NCBI RefSeq assembly: GCF_012979275.1
Contig: NZ_JABASZ010000014.1
Coordinates: forward strand, 124,001 to 188,000
Direction: 5' to 3'
DNA from: Pseudopontixanthobacter vadosimaris
Lineage (GTDB): Bacteria > Pseudomonadota > Alphaproteobacteria > Sphingomonadales > Sphingomonadaceae
Length of the DNA: 64,000 bases
Shown: one piece after another, positions 9,186 through 17,630 of the stretch
How positions within the stretch are numbered: position 1 is the first letter of the stretch
Layout: the number at the start of each line of letters is the position of its first letter
Program-made: the position numbers and the translations under genes
The notes under the pieces: generated by a model
What the model was told of the DNA's origin: nothing
Database searches by the model: none
The model's input: the letters and a program-made list of their open reading frames with translations, nothing else

Positions 9186-10318
9186 GCGATTTGCTCCAGC
9201 CTGTCGGCCAGTCTGTCGATATCCGCCGCAGTGATGTTGAGGGTGATCGAGATACGCAGGCGGGCCTCGCCCGCAGGAACGGTCGGCGGACGAATCCCGC
9301 GCAGGTCGAATCCTGCATGTTGCAGCTGTCCGGCCATGTCCATAGTCGCGGCATCATCGCCGACGATCAGCGGCATTATGGGGGATCCGCTGTCTGTCAC
9401 GCCCAGTGGCACCAGCCGTTCGGAGGCATGACCGATCAGCCTGTGCAGTTCTGCCCGGCGATGCGGTTCTTCGGCCACAATCCTCAGACTTTCACCCGCG
9501 ATATGGGCCGACAAGGGCGATGGCGCGGTCGAGAAGATGAAGGGCCTTGCGTGATTGACCAGCGCGTCCTTCACGATCTGCGGGCAACAGATCAGCGCCC
9601 CTTCGCAGCCGAGCGCCTTGCCGAAGGTGCGGAGCGCGATGACATTGGCGCGCCCGTCCAGATGATGTGCCAGACCTCTGCCGCTGTCCCCGAAGATGCC
9701 GGTCGCATGCGCCTCGTCCACGACGAGCACACCGCCTTCACGATCCGCAAGCTCTGCCAGATCGCCCAGCGGCGCCTTGTCGCCATCCATGCTGTAGAGG
9801 CTTTCCACGGCGATCCAGACCGTGCCTTTCTTGCCGGCTTTGCGATAGGCTGCGATATGATCGGCGAATGCCTGCACATCATTATGCCTCGCGCTGGCAC
9901 GGTCCGCTCTCGACAGCCGCATCCCGTCATGGGCGCTCGCATGAACAAGGGCATCGTGAATGATCATGTCGCCAGCCCTCGGAAGGGCCGCGAACAGCGC
10001 CATGTTGGCCGCATAGCCATTGGCAAGAAACAGGGCCGCCTCGCTGCCGAAAAACTGTGCAGCCTGCGCCTCGATCGCTTCATGGGCTGCATGGTTTCCG
10101 CGAAGCAGCCGCGACCCGCCCGCACCCACGGGGATACCGCCGCGCAAGGCAGCGATTGCCGTTTCACGCAGGCGCGGACTTGCCGCCAATCCCAGATAAT
10201 CGTTGGAAGAGAAATCGATCCCGGCCGCCCGACGCAACACTCTCCGCCGCCCGGCAGACTTCAACCGGCCAAGTTCGTCATAAAGGAGGCAGAACGGATT
10301 GCAGGGCGCAGAAATCAT
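9182..10318 (-). CDS. bioF: 8-amino-7-oxononanoate synthase
   Basis: 378 residues. This PLP enzyme condenses pimeloyl-ACP or pimeloyl-CoA with alanine to give KAPA. Visible are SSNDYLGLAASPRLRE near 37, GAGGSRLLRGNHAAHE near 66, VVDEAHATGIFG near 199 and Lys234 in RTFGKALGCEGA, the Schiff-base lysine. An AGGGGG ribosome binding site precedes the ATG. It is the first gene of bioF-bioD-bioA. bioB, bioC and bioH are not in the window. The next 300 bases upstream hold no gene and mark the edge of the accessory region. Confidence 0.95.
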   Translation of the reverse strand: MISAPCNPFCLLYDELGRLKSAGRRRVLRRAAGIDFSSNDYLGLAASPRLRETAIAALRGGIPVGAGGSRLLRGNHAAHEAIEAQAAQFFGSEAALFLANGYAANMALFAALPRAGDMIIHDALVHASAHDGMRLSRADRASARHNDVQAFADHIAAYRKAGKKGTVWIAVESLYSMDGDKAPLGDLAELADREGGVLVVDEAHATGIFGDSGRGLAHHLDGRANVIALRTFGKALGCEGALICCPQIVKDALVNHARPFIFSTAPSPLSAHIAGESLRIVAEEPHRRAELHRLIGHASERLVPLGVTDSGSPIMPLIVGDDAATMDMAGQLQHAGFDLRGIRPPTVPAGEARLRISITLNITAADIDRLADRLEQIA

Positions 10319-10658
10319 GGAAATTCTTTGGTGCCCCCTAAAGGATGAAGATGAAAACTCGAACCCTTGGGCAGTTTTGATCGAACTACCTTGATGACTG
10401 CTTCGCGCCCACTTTCAGACGTTAGCGGCAAAGTTCAAAGCTCCTGGAAGCGGACATCCAGCTTGCCGCCGACAGATGCGCGAACAGGGCTGGGGCAGGT
10501 CATCAGTATCGCCTCACTCAACGGCATGAATGCACTTATGGGCAGCGCCGACTACAATGTCTGTCGCATCAGTGCTGGAAATCGGATGCTTTGGGCCGGG
10601 ACACCTTCATCAATTTGGGCGGAATGCACAAATTACAGCGCAGGCATCCTGGCGATTC
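10319..10658. other. Intergenic stretch at the left edge of the accessory region
   Basis: 340 bases between bioF and the first glutathione transferase gene. It should contain the bioF promoter; no BirA-like operator or clear promoter was recognised. TGGTGCCCC at 10330-10338 is a 9-base match to the plus-strand sequence at the 3' end of the tRNA-Leu gene (22800-22808). A weak plus-strand frame at 10367-10666 has no ribosome binding site and no recognisable product. Confidence 0.4.
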
Positions 10659-11591
10659 TCAATTAACCCTCGCAGCAACTTCAAAGCCGCTATTTGGTGC
10701 ATGAATCATGATTGCTCCAGCTTCGGGATCCTCTCGCAAGATGACGATTTCATTCGCTGACCAGCTAACAAGATTGCCTGCGATTGGATTGCGGCCATAA
10801 TCATTGGCAGCGATGGTAACGGAATCGCCAGCACGCAGATCACCAGCGATGCTTTGGTCGACTTCTGCGTTGGCCGGTACAGCGGGCTCAGTGTTCTTGC
10901 CTTCTGTGAGCGCTTCCTGGGAGGAAATTTGGGTAAACTTCCCATGCCCGAAATTTGCCATCCGCTGCCTATACGCTTTGATCTTGGGCCAGCATTCCAG
11001 AATCGACGCATTTGCGATGTTCTCACCGACGAACCACAGGCAATGATAGAGGCTGAAATCTGCAATGCACGGAATATCGCCAGACAGGAATTTGGCCGCC
11101 AGAGAATTTTCCAGGTTCTGCAACAATCCTTTGAACTGCGCTTCAGCAGCAGAAGGGTCTAACCGAATCTGTTGCGAACCAGCCGACAGTTCCGCACGGT
11201 CTTTTTGGAATGCTTTCATACCAGCAGCCGACATCTGGCTCATCTGCGCTTGTATCGCTTCGGGGCGAAAGTTGAGCGCCACGACAATGCGGAAAAGTTC
11301 AGTGTCGGCCCAGCGCGCGACCCGCTCGGCATTGAAACCATGACCATAGACGGTTGCGTCATTGGCCCTTTTGGCAAGGTGCCGGCAAATAATCTCCGTA
11401 TCGCAATATATATTGGCCCCGACCTGCAAGATTGGTGTTTTGCGATAACCACCTGAAAGCGGAACAAGATCGGGGCGCGGCATGATCGGCGGAATGATAA
11501 CCGATTTCCATTCAAGTTCGAGATATCCGAAAAGAACGCGCACTTTCTCTGAAAAGAGGCTGGGGGGATAGTGGTGCAGAATCGGAGTCAT
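10659..11591 (-). CDS. Glutathione S-transferase family protein with C-terminal extension
   Basis: 310 residues. Residues 1-80 form a thioredoxin-fold N-terminal domain (HHYPPSLFSEKVRVLFGYLE, then KTPILQVG and DTEIICRHL). A helical GST C-terminal domain follows to about 235 (IADFSLYHCLWFVGENI near 170). About 75 further residues (from NTEPAVPANAEVD) are predicted beta-rich and lie outside the usual GST fold, which is normally 200-230 residues. The start lies only three bases after the stop of the other GST gene, so they form one unit. Base composition is clearly less GC-rich than the flanking core genes. The substrate is unknown. Confidence 0.82.
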   Translation of the reverse strand: MTPILHHYPPSLFSEKVRVLFGYLELEWKSVIIPPIMPRPDLVPLSGGYRKTPILQVGANIYCDTEIICRHLAKRANDATVYGHGFNAERVARWADTELFRIVVALNFRPEAIQAQMSQMSAAGMKAFQKDRAELSAGSQQIRLDPSAAEAQFKGLLQNLENSLAAKFLSGDIPCIADFSLYHCLWFVGENIANASILECWPKIKAYRQRMANFGHGKFTQISSQEALTEGKNTEPAVPANAEVDQSIAGDLRAGDSVTIAANDYGRNPIAGNLVSWSANEIVILREDPEAGAIMIHAPNSGFEVAARVN

Positions 11592-11594
11592 GGA

Positions 11595-12386
11595 TTACTC
11601 CTCCCAGAATGTTTCGGTGAAGCGGATATTCTCGTGGGCCAACCCTGCTTGCACGATATCTACTGCGCCCGCGCGGATCATCCATTCGAGACGATGATCA
11701 CGATATTCACGCTTGAAGCCAGCCGCCAATGCAGCGGTCATAAAAGCGGGGTTGAGCTCGCCTGCCTTGGCCTCAGCAAAGGTCTGCGTAACCGATGGGC
11801 GCTCCTTGATACGTGCCAGCCAAGCGGCCAAATTGGATTGCGGATCGGGAGCGATGCCGAACCGGGCTGCATCGTTTACATAGGGCGCAACTACGATGTC
11901 GCCCCAACCGAATGTCTCACCATTAAAATATTGGCGGTCACGAAGCTCTCGGTTAAGCCAGGAAAACCATCCCATGATCTGCTTCTTGCCGTATTGAATG
12001 AGCGCATTAGCTCGCTCACCAGTAGCTCTTCGATAAATTGTTACCTCGGCAAGTCCCCAGCTATTGGCCTCAAGGTGCGTATCTACCACCTCCTCAAGGG
12101 TTCTGACATGGGCTCGCTCAGCGGCACCGGCTGGCAGCAGAGGTGTTTCTGGCCAGCGGTCTTCAAGATATTCCAAGATGATCGTTGAGTCGTAGATGGA
12201 AAGCTCACCGTCCAATAACACCGGGACTTCGCCACGAGGATTGGCAGAATGGAGGATCTTCTGCTCGTCTTCAGATGCACCCATTGGCGCCAAAATCCGG
12301 AATGGAATGTTCTTTTCCAACAGCGCGATTTTCACCTTCTGTGCATACGGTGAAAGTGGGTGCTCGATGAGTGTCACTTGGGCCAT
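11595..12386 (-). CDS. Glutathione S-transferase family protein
   Basis: 263 residues. The thioredoxin-fold domain begins IEHPLSPYAQKVKIALLEKN, with the glutathione-binding segment GEVPVLLDGELSIYDSTIIL near 51 (cis-Pro and the following Asp-Ser). The helical C-terminal domain includes FGWGDIVVAPYVND near 165. Such enzymes conjugate or cleave glutathione adducts and often serve detoxification or aromatic-ether breakdown. It is the first gene of a two-gene unit with the extended GST downstream. The 258 bases upstream hold no gene and may carry the promoter. It is AT-richer than the chromosome around it. Confidence 0.85.
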   Translation of the reverse strand: MAQVTLIEHPLSPYAQKVKIALLEKNIPFRILAPMGASEDEQKILHSANPRGEVPVLLDGELSIYDSTIILEYLEDRWPETPLLPAGAAERAHVRTLEEVVDTHLEANSWGLAEVTIYRRATGERANALIQYGKKQIMGWFSWLNRELRDRQYFNGETFGWGDIVVAPYVNDAARFGIAPDPQSNLAAWLARIKERPSVTQTFAEAKAGELNPAFMTAALAAGFKREYRDHRLEWMIRAGAVDIVQAGLAHENIRFTETFWEE

Positions 12387-12644
12387 TCTTGTCTCTTTTG
12401 CAGCATGCCTTATCGAGAGTTGGATTTCAGATTTGCAGAACTAGCGTGCGTATCTTGTATGATACTATAAGGGAAAGTAACTGCATCCAGCTTTGCGTTT
12501 TCGCTTCACCTGCATGCTGGTGGCCTTTGCAAGAAAGAGGGCGGCTGGCGAACCTCACGGAAGTGGGCTGAAATTCGGCGAAATATGCAGCGTTTGAAAC
12601 TGGAGTTGGGAAGCGGACCTCTAAAAAGTTTGGGTATTTTTACG

Positions 12645-13346
12645 TTATCTGCTTGACCGGCCAACAATGTCTTTCACACGAAAATCCATCGCCTGCTTGA
12701 TTTTACTGAGCTCAACCGGACCCATCGCATCCCAGTCCAGTATCTGCATAGAAACAGTTCGACCGTTGGTAAAGGCGACCAGATTGGAGACGAGCAGCAG
12801 AGCTTCCAAGCAGGCCTCTTCAAATAGCATCTCACCTGAATTGTCCCACGCTGCCTGGATCAGCTGAGCAACCAATTCTGTGCCTGGTTGCCAGATATTC
12901 TCGTGGAGAATGCGCGCAGCGTCACCCTGCTCGCTCATTTCGCGCACAATGAACCCCACCCAGTTTTGCGAGTGTTCATCGGCTACCAGGAACTCGGTAA
13001 GACTTTCGATCAGTGTGGTGAGCTGCTCGCGTGCCTCATCAGCCGAGCATCCATCTGACAGAGCTTTTGCTGCATTGAGGCTGAGCGAGCCCATCTGTTG
13101 CCTGTATCTGTCGACAATCGCCTCTGCACATGCCCGATACAGGTTCTCCTTGGAGCCGAAATGGTAATTGATCGCTGGCTGATTGACGCCGGCTGCTTCA
13201 GCGATCTCACGCGTCCCCGCGCTATCAAGTCCGCGAGCGCCAAAGATCGGAATTGCTGCAGCGACAATATTCTCGCGGGTCAGAGACGACTTGGCGTATT
13301 CGCCCCGTCCCTCGGCTTGTGCTGATAATCCTGTCACCGATCTCAC
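12645..13346 (-). CDS. TetR/AcrR family transcriptional regulator (CerR-like C-terminal domain)
   Basis: 233 residues. The N-terminal DNA-binding domain (about 22-75) shows REIAEAAGVNQPAINYHFGS with a following KENLYRACAEAIVDRY, a canonical TetR helix-turn-helix. The C-terminal ligand domain resembles the DUF1956/CerR group (WVGFIVREMSEQGDAARILH). The start overlaps the stop of the MpaB-like gene by four bases, so the two are translated together. It probably controls this cluster and perhaps the two GST genes downstream on the same strand. Ligand unknown. Confidence 0.87.
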   Translation of the reverse strand: MRSVTGLSAQAEGRGEYAKSSLTRENIVAAAIPIFGARGLDSAGTREIAEAAGVNQPAINYHFGSKENLYRACAEAIVDRYRQQMGSLSLNAAKALSDGCSADEAREQLTTLIESLTEFLVADEHSQNWVGFIVREMSEQGDAARILHENIWQPGTELVAQLIQAAWDNSGEMLFEEACLEALLLVSNLVAFTNGRTVSMQILDWDAMGPVELSKIKQAMDFRVKDIVGRSSR

Positions 13347-14682
13347 GCGCTTGGTGTGTATTTCGAGGCATCCGTGACGAAGTCGGCATGACCATAGGAT
13401 TCCAGTTGCCTCGCCAATTTGCGCACCCGGCTTCGATAGGCGATGTTGCCTATCACCGGTACGCCATCAATGGCCTGAAACAGCCTTGTGCGCCCATTGG
13501 CAAAGGCAAAACCGATCAGGGCGGCAATCCTATGCGTGCGGGTAACATCAACACCCAGGGACTGCGCGCGCCTGAAGCTGCCATTCAAGAAATTCTTGAT
13601 CAGGAACAGGCGCGAAAAACCGGCTTCATACCAGCGATGTATTCTCGTCCCGATCTCCGTTTGATCGAACAATTCTGCATTCATGGTGGCGCGCAGCAGT
13701 TCGCCGCAGGTGGCATCGTCCCATTCCGATCGCAAAGTCGCCTGGCGGGTCAGCCAGATATCACGAATGGAACGCGGCGTTTCGGCCAGCAATGTCTCGG
13801 GCAATCCGAGCAGATAGCAACGATAACGGGAGAGTTCGACACGCGCGCGTTCTTGCGGCGTAAACTCTTCGCGCCCTTCATCAAGGACTGCCAACGACAT
13901 CAGATACATGCCGAACATTCCCGCAGGCATCTGGTCGACCTGCGGGATAGGGATGCCGTAAACTTTGGCGTCCCAACGGTTGCCGCGCATCAGGTTGAGC
14001 CGCACCATCGAGTGCATCAGGCGAACCTTGGCTGAGGCTTTGAACCCTGCGCCGTAGCGTTCAAGCGCGCCGGGCATGATCGTGGAGCCAAAGAAACTCG
14101 CGGTTTCAAATGATCGCCTTGCGCTCTGCTTGCCGCCGAGCGTACCGGTTAGCGCCATGGGCAGGGCAGAGTATTTATTGATAAAGGTCGCCAGCAATCC
14201 TCCCCGCAGCGCAAGCGGCGCGAGATGGACATAATGTAGCAATTCTTGCCGCGCGCCCTGCTCTACCAATTCGCGATCAAGCCATTCCGGCAGAACTTCC
14301 ATTTCCGCTATGAAGGCCTTGAGCTCGTCGGGTGCATTCTCAACCGCCTCGATACCTTTGTCGCACGCCAGATCGAGCATATCGACAAGCGGCCGGAACC
14401 CAAGTTTCGGCATCAATGCGGCGTAGGCGTCCGCCGTGCGATCCCCCGTCATAGTATAGCGCCGAATGAGCGAAACCAGCTCTTCATTCTGCAAGAGCGC
14501 CTCGCGCATGTCGAGAAACCGCTCAGGCATTTCGGTCTTGGCGTTCGGATCGGTCGTGAATCGTTCGGGCTGTGCCGCAAAATCAATGCTGGCGTAGATT
14601 TCGGGAATGAGCGTGGCCTGATCCGCTGCTTCGGGCGCAAATGCGCCTTTTGCGTCCTGGTGGGGAATGCCATATCGTTCAT
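13343..14682 (-). pseudogene. MpaB-like oxygenase (DUF2236 family), 5' end frameshifted
   Basis: An intact 395-residue frame starts at an internal ATG (14530) and carries the DUF2236/oxygenase MpaB type core: HLAPLALRGGLLATFINKY, a conserved LMHSMVRLN with the histidine pattern of heme-binding members, and PINQVD-like IPIPQVDQMP. Coding sequence clearly continues upstream in the same frame (IPHQDAKGAFAPEAADQATL then IPEIYASIDFAAQPERF) but has no start there. The only ATG with a good ribosome binding site (AAAGGA, at 14682) is in the neighbouring frame. One lost base near 14662-14672 would explain this and restore a protein of about 446 residues. The shorter frame may still be translated. It is the first gene of the tetR unit. 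Confidence 0.62.
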
Positions 14683-15080
14683 GGTGAGAGGTCCTTTCAC
14701 CCGCAAATATATATCAGGTGATATAATTTGCAATGGTGCAGCGCTCTCGGTGGGTTGAATAAGGATCTCAAGAGGCGTCTTTCGATATCTCGAAGCATTT
14801 CCGGAACCCTTGAGAGTTCCCAGTTGCACGAAAGCATTGGCGGCAATAATCAAACTGAGCGACTGCACCCGGCTCTATTCTGTTGAAGAAGTTGTTGTTG
14901 GCGCTGGCGGCGCGAGTCGAGACAGGCGTGACTGGTGGCGATATCGCGGGCCAGGCCGCGAGCGCGTTCGTGGACAGACCGCATGATCTTGCTTGCCGGC
15001 AGCTTCGGCGTGCAACGTTCACCGTCCGCTCGCCTATCATCAGCATATCTCCTGCCCGTGACAATCACTGAATCAGCAGG
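14683..15080. other. Non-coding stretch between the MpaB-like gene and the IS remnant
   Basis: About 400 bases. The left end includes an AT-rich segment (ATATATATCAGGTGATATAATTT region at about 14706-14730), likely the promoter zone of the minus-strand MpaB-tetR unit; its palindromic half-sites could bind the TetR protein, which is speculation. A minus-strand frame around 14850-15068 (SVHERARGLARDIATSHAC) looks like a mobile-element leftover but matches nothing I can name. Confidence 0.35.
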
Positions 15081-15311
15081 TCAGCCCTTCTCCAAGCGGA
15101 GTTTTTCAACGGAATACCGGCCGTTCTCCTGCTCGACCGTCCGCAGCCGACGGGCGTCAGACACCTCCAGCCCACCGAACTTCGACTTCCACTTGCACGA
15201 CGTGGCGGAACTGATCCCGTGGCGGCGGCACACTTCCGCCGTCGGCATCCCAGTCTCCTGTTCCTTCGAAACCGCGATGTTGTGCTCTTCGCTGAACCTG
15301 CTTCGCTTCAT
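15081..15311 (-). pseudogene. IS3-family transposase OrfA remnant (truncated)
   Basis: The first 64 or so codons match the IS407-type OrfA start very closely: MKRSRFSEEHNIAVSKEQE, then TAEVCRRHGISS (helix-turn-helix) and KFGGLEVSDARRL. After EQENGR near 15118 the sequence leaves the family, and the usual leucine-zipper end and OrfB are absent. Unusual residues inside the conserved part (HNIAVSK where family members have QIIAILK) show decay. No terminal inverted repeats were found. It marks past insertion events in the accessory region. Confidence 0.8.
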
Positions 15312-15402
15312 TATCGTCGATGTAAATGGCGGCCTCGCTCGTCAAGAAGTTCGCGGCGAGGACGCCTTGCCCGACTGACAACCGACCCCGGAGAATTGAC
15401 GT

Positions 15403-16548
15403 TCAATCCTCGATCGAAGCGTTCAGGGTTTCGATTGCTTCCAGATATTCCATCTTGAAATCCTGCACCACTTGACTGGCGCCGCGCACCGAATCTACCA
15501 GGCCCACGCCCTGCCCGACGAAGTAGGTAACCAGATCGCGCGCCTGCTCGTTTCCACCCTGCGCTGCCTTGTCGACCGCTTGCAGCGCGGGTTCGCTGAT
15601 GAGACTCATGTAAGGCATCGGCAGAGCGCCAGGACTGTCAGGGCTGTTTTCCCAGGCTTCCGTCCAGCCGGAACGTAATTGGCGCGCAGGTTTGCCCGTC
15701 CGGCTCGCCACCCGTACGGCATCCCTGCTGGTCGCCGCGATCATCTTTTCGCGAAAGATGTCGCTCGCTTCCGATTCATTGGTCGCCAGCCATACCGAAC
15801 CGGTCCAAGCGCCCGCAGCGCCCAGCGCCATGCAGGCGGCCATCTGCTGGCCGGTCATAATCCCGCCGGCGGCAAGCACGGGAATATCACTGTGAGGCCG
15901 GATCGCCTGCAGAACTTCAGAAATCAGCACCAATGTACTGACCTGACCGCAATGGCCGCCCCCTTCCGTGCCCTGTGCCACGATGATGTCGACGCCAGCC
16001 TCGACCTGGCGCAGGGCGTGTTCCTTGGCACCGACCAACGCGGCGACCGGGACACCATGCCGTTTGCCCATATCGATCATTGATTTTGGCGGGACACCCA
16101 ACGCGTTCGCGATCAGCTTGATCGGATGGTCGAAAGCCGCCTCCAATGTCTTGAGCGCGTTGTCAGGATCGAAGGGCTGATGATCACGCATGTGATGCTC
16201 TGATCCTGGCGCGGTATTTTCGGCAAGGATCCCCGCAGCCTCCAGCAAACCGTCGCTGAATGCCTGATGTTGCGCGGGGATCTTTTGTTTCAAGCTCTGC
16301 GATGATGTATCCGCTTCACCCTTCGTCGCGAGGTTTTCTGGCACCAGAACATCGACGCCGTACGGCTTGCCACCGACGTGCCGGTCGATCCAGTCGAGTT
16401 CCTCATGTATGGTTTCCGGCGTATGGGCGACTGCGCCGAACACGCCGAACCCTCCGGCCTTGCTGACCGCAGCCACGACATCGCGGCAATGGCTAAACGC
16501 AAGCAGCGGAAATTCGATGCCCAACAAGTCGCAGATCGGGTTCTTCAT
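15403..16548 (-). CDS. Nitronate monooxygenase (2-nitropropane dioxygenase family)
   Basis: 381 residues from the ATG at 16548, chosen because AGGGAG lies eight bases upstream; a GTG at 16566 would add six residues. This is an FMN-binding TIM barrel: N-terminal GIEFPLLAFSHCRDVVAAVS, GGFGVFGA near 32, then AGVDIIVAQGTEGGGHCG and the phosphate-binding PVLAAGGIMTGQQMAACMALG in the second half. Family members oxidise alkyl nitronates, though many serve unknown oxidative roles. It stands between the IS remnant and the CRISPR array, and its promoter must lie in the 100 bases before the first repeat. Confidence 0.87.
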   Translation of the reverse strand: MKNPICDLLGIEFPLLAFSHCRDVVAAVSKAGGFGVFGAVAHTPETIHEELDWIDRHVGGKPYGVDVLVPENLATKGEADTSSQSLKQKIPAQHQAFSDGLLEAAGILAENTAPGSEHHMRDHQPFDPDNALKTLEAAFDHPIKLIANALGVPPKSMIDMGKRHGVPVAALVGAKEHALRQVEAGVDIIVAQGTEGGGHCGQVSTLVLISEVLQAIRPHSDIPVLAAGGIMTGQQMAACMALGAAGAWTGSVWLATNESEASDIFREKMIAATSRDAVRVASRTGKPARQLRSGWTEAWENSPDSPGALPMPYMSLISEPALQAVDKAAQGGNEQARDLVTYFVGQGVGLVDSVRGASQVVQDFKMEYLEAIETLNASIED

Positions 16549-16648
16549 TCGGGGGCTCCCTAGCACTGGAATCGACTTGTTACACGAAACGCGAATTGCT
16601 GCACGGGTGCAAGTTTGGACGCAATCCTACCCAGCGGTCAATCACCTG

Positions 16649-17209
16649 GGATAGGTTGGACCGCGATTTCATGAATGCTATGCCCTGCGCGGCAATTCGA
16701 TGGGACCGATTTCGCTGCGGTTGGACCGCGATTTCATGAATGCTATGCCCTGCGCGGCAATTCGATGGGACCGATTTCGCTGCGGTTGGACCGCGATTTC
16801 ATGAATGCTATGCCGGATGCCGTCATGGTCTTCCCGGCACCAGTGCTGCGGTTGGACCGCGATTTCATGAATGCTATGCCATCGAACTCTTCGACGGGTT
16901 CTTCATAAAGCTGCGGTTGGACCGCGATTTCATGAATGCTATGCCGATCGTCTCGATGACGTCGCGGGCCAGCTGGCTGCGGTTGGACCGCGATTTCATG
17001 AATGCTATGCCGATGCCGATCAGGCGGTTGGTCAGCGCGCCGCTGCGGTTGGACCGCGATTTCATGAATGCTATGCCAGCATCTCGAAACGGTGCGTCAG
17101 ATACTCGGCTGCGGTTGGACCGCGATTTCATGAATGCTATGCCTGAAGCAGACAAGGCGAAGCTGCGGGAGAAGCTGCGGTTGGACCGCGATTTCATGAA
17201 TGCTATGCC
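16649..17209 (+). CRISPR. Type II-C CRISPR array: nine 36-bp repeats, eight spacers
   Basis: Repeats (36 nt, beginning GCTGCGGTTGGACC and ending TGAATGCTATGCC) start at 16649, 16714, 16779, 16845, 16910, 16976, 17042, 17108 and 17174. Repeats 2-9 are identical. Repeat 1 differs at positions 2-5 (GGATAGG for GCTGCGG). Spacers are 29-30 nt. Spacers 1 and 2 (16685-16713 and 16750-16778) are identical, a tandem 65-bp duplication. The strand shown is the crRNA strand: its 5' half begins GCTGCGG like other alphaproteobacterial II-C repeats, and it is complementary to the anti-repeat at 21871-21902. Each repeat ends with TGCTATGCC, an imperfect extended -10 box like the repeat-internal promoters known in II-C arrays. 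Confidence 0.98.
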
Positions 17210-17244
17210 TGTGGATCGGTAACTGATTGATCGGCATAGTTTTT
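17203..17244 (+). terminator. Putative intrinsic terminator of the CRISPR array, using the last repeat end
   Basis: The last seven bases of repeat 9 (CTATGCC, 17203-17209) are complementary to GGCATAG at 17233-17239, and an inner GATC/GATC pair (17214-17217, 17229-17232) extends the stem across a 4-base bulge. Five T residues follow (17240-17244). This would stop array transcripts before they enter cas2 from the wrong side and supports plus-strand transcription of the array. Confidence 0.6.
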
Positions 17245-17255
17245 CTATAGCTCCC

Positions 17256-17270
17256 CCGCTTAAAAAGCGG
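17256..17270 (-). terminator. Hairpin just downstream of cas2
   Basis: CCGCTT-TTT-AAGCGG forms a six-base stem six bases after the cas2 stop codon on the minus strand. No U-run follows, so it may be only a weak terminator or mRNA 3'-end hairpin of the cas9-cas1-cas2 transcript. Confidence 0.4.
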
Positions 17271-17276
17271 CGCGAA

Positions 17277-17630
17277 TCAATCGAACAGCGCGAGCTGTCC
17301 GGGACTTTTTCGCGCTCGCAAACGTCTTTGCGATGAGAATCGGACGATATTCTCGTATTGTTTGTCGGTGAAGCCAACCAAGTGAACATCGCCCTGCGGC
17401 GGCAAATGCCGACCGATCCGACCCGCAAGCGTGTCGTAATGTTCTTTGCCTGAACAAAATCGTGCATAAATTGAGAGCTGGCTCATTTCGAAGCCCTCGT
17501 CGACCAGGAAGTGCCGGAAATCCGTGGCGGCCTTGCGATTGGGCTTGGTGTCCACCGGCAAGTCGAACATGCACATTATCCACATCAGACGATATCCTGA
17601 TAGAAAATATGTTTCGTGTCTCGCCATCAT
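17277..17630 (-). CDS. cas2: CRISPR-associated endoribonuclease Cas2
   Basis: 117 residues. The ferredoxin-like core begins SGYRLMWIMCMFDLPVDT, the usual Cas2 opening, with the conserved Asp23 of beta-1. QLSIYARFCSG and VHLVGFTDKQYENIVRF follow. Cas2 is the structural centre of the Cas1-Cas2 spacer integration complex. The ATG overlaps the cas1 stop by four bases. It is the last gene of the operon, only 67 bases from the array. No frame break is seen. Confidence 0.95.
   Translation of the reverse strand: MMARHETYFLSGYRLMWIMCMFDLPVDTKPNRKAATDFRHFLVDEGFEMSQLSIYARFCSGKEHYDTLAGRIGRHLPPQGDVHLVGFTDKQYENIVRFSSQRRLRARKSPGQLALFD

Noticed and set aside
14850-15068. Minus-strand frame next to the IS3 remnant as a second transposase
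   Set aside because: The sequence looks mobile-element-like but I could not match it to any transposase family or find inverted repeats.
16598-16648. Possible extra decayed repeat upstream of repeat 1 (TTTGGACGCAAT resembling TTGGACCGCGAT)
   Set aside because: The match is short and its distance from repeat 1 (about 43 bases) does not fit the 65-base period.
16675-17222. Open reading frames running through the CRISPR array on both strands, with repeated LRLDRDFMNAMP-like peptides
   Set aside because: They are translations of the 36-base repeats (a multiple of three), not a repetitive protein gene.
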